Shown piece after piece: positions 63,803-64,000 of a DNA stretch of 64,000 nt (its first letter is position 1; each line of letters starts with the position of its first letter). The notes beneath the pieces are model-generated. The model did no database searches. It was not told the origin of the DNA and saw nothing but the letters and a program-made list of their open reading frames with translations. The translations under genes and the position numbers were made by a program. Origin of the DNA: Halopseudomonas xiamenensis (lineage in GTDB: Bacteria; Pseudomonadota; Gammaproteobacteria; Pseudomonadales; Pseudomonadaceae); contig NZ_JACLGO010000008.1 in the NCBI RefSeq assembly GCF_014219065.1, forward strand, positions 107,040 through 171,039, written 5' to 3'.

Positions 63803-63890
63803 CGTCATTGCGAGCCGCTGAGCGGCGTGGCAATCCAGGCAGGTGAGTGGCCTGCGAATCATGGATTGCCGCGCCCTGCGGGCTCAATGA
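63803..63890. repeat. Palindromic repeat pair (CATTGCGAG family), locus D
   Basis: The half at 63803-63837 and the inverted half at 63862-63890 face each other, as at locus B. The right half is degenerate at its end (CTCAATGA instead of CGCAATGA). It lies 74 bases after flhB. Confidence 0.75.
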
Positions 63891-63894
63891 AAGG

Positions 63895-63972
63895 GACTCC
63901 TCCCCTCCCGATGCCTCATTGGGCAGAATTGGTAGTTAGCGAAAAAACCAATAGGAAGGAGGAGGAGGAGTC
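63895..63972 (+). promoter_or_regulatory. Possible SD-sequestering stem before the last gene
   Basis: GACTCCTCC (63895-63903) and GGAGGAGTC (63964-63972) are perfect complements. With one bulged A, five further pairs extend the stem to 14. The 3' arm is the purine-rich SD of the gene starting at 63973, so folding would hide it, if transcription begins upstream of 63895. Confidence 0.35.
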
Positions 63973-64000
63973 ATGAACAAGCATACGGTGATCAGCCTTG
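63973..64000 (+). CDS. Start of an unidentified gene, cut by the window edge
   Basis: ATG at 63973 with a strong, repetitive SD (GGAGGAGGAG) opens MNKHTVISL and runs off the window. Nine residues are too few to identify it. The SD quality and the intergenic spacing after flhB support a real gene. Confidence 0.6.

Noticed and set aside
63725..63976. 83-codon frame after flhB
   Set aside because: It runs through the palindromic repeat pair and ends at the next gene's SD; the composition is repeat-derived.

Overview
The window looks like chromosome from a gammaproteobacterium of the Pseudomonas group: it is GC-rich, its housekeeping proteins match my memory of Pseudomonas proteins closely, and two stretches keep gene orders I recall from P. 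aeruginosa. These are proS to slyX to dps to aspS to yebC-ruvCAB-tol/pal, and nadA to bepA to tusA to bcp to gcvR to dapA-bamC-purC. A marine or halophilic relative (Halopseudomonas-like) is my guess only. I see no insertion sequence, prophage, integrase or CRISPR array. The mobile-looking DNA consists of small palindromic repeats.

Layout. 1-5.4 kb: a thioredoxin-like lipoprotein, a lytic transglycosylase, a lipoprotein, proS and an OprD-type porin. 5.7-12.9 kb: HIT protein, slyX, a membrane-anchored cold-shock-domain protein, dps, aspS, yebC and ruvCAB. 13-18.4 kb: the complete ybgC-tolQRAB-pal-cpoB operon and tRNA-Lys. 18.7-20.9 kb: a DUF2383 protein, topoisomerase IB and a Yip1-family membrane protein. 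21-28.8 kb: nadA, bepA, a TusA-like gene, bcp, gcvR, dapA, bamC, an MBL hydrolase, purC and tRNA-Ser(CGA). 29-32.6 kb: an mntA/hepT toxin-antitoxin pair and a large MscS channel.

32.8-53 kb is the most interesting part. nirB-nirD-nirC plus a PP2C phosphatase/Ser-Thr kinase fusion form one operon behind a near-perfect sigma-54 promoter with NtrC-like sites. Next comes a Tat-exported PhoX phosphatase behind three phased Pho-box repeats. It is followed directly by a 12-gene type II secretion operon, gspC to gspN, that ends with a BamD-like lipoprotein. This suggests nitrogen- and phosphorus-scavenging modules with PhoX as possible secretion cargo. 53-56 kb holds rdgC, an intergenic cluster of DnaA-box-like sequences, and a duplicated tRNA-Val/tRNA-Asp operon in which each copy has its own promoter and terminator. 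55.3-58 kb has a LysO-type lysine exporter and a membrane-anchored glutamate-synthase-like flavoprotein. 58.2-63.7 kb is the flagellar fliLMNOPQR-flhB operon behind a sigma-54 promoter.

One palindromic repeat family (core CATTGCGAG...GGCAATCCA) occurs at four places, including between fliP and fliQ. A different repeat cassette separates gspG from gspH. Thus both large export-machine operons are interrupted by repeat insertions that leave every gene intact.
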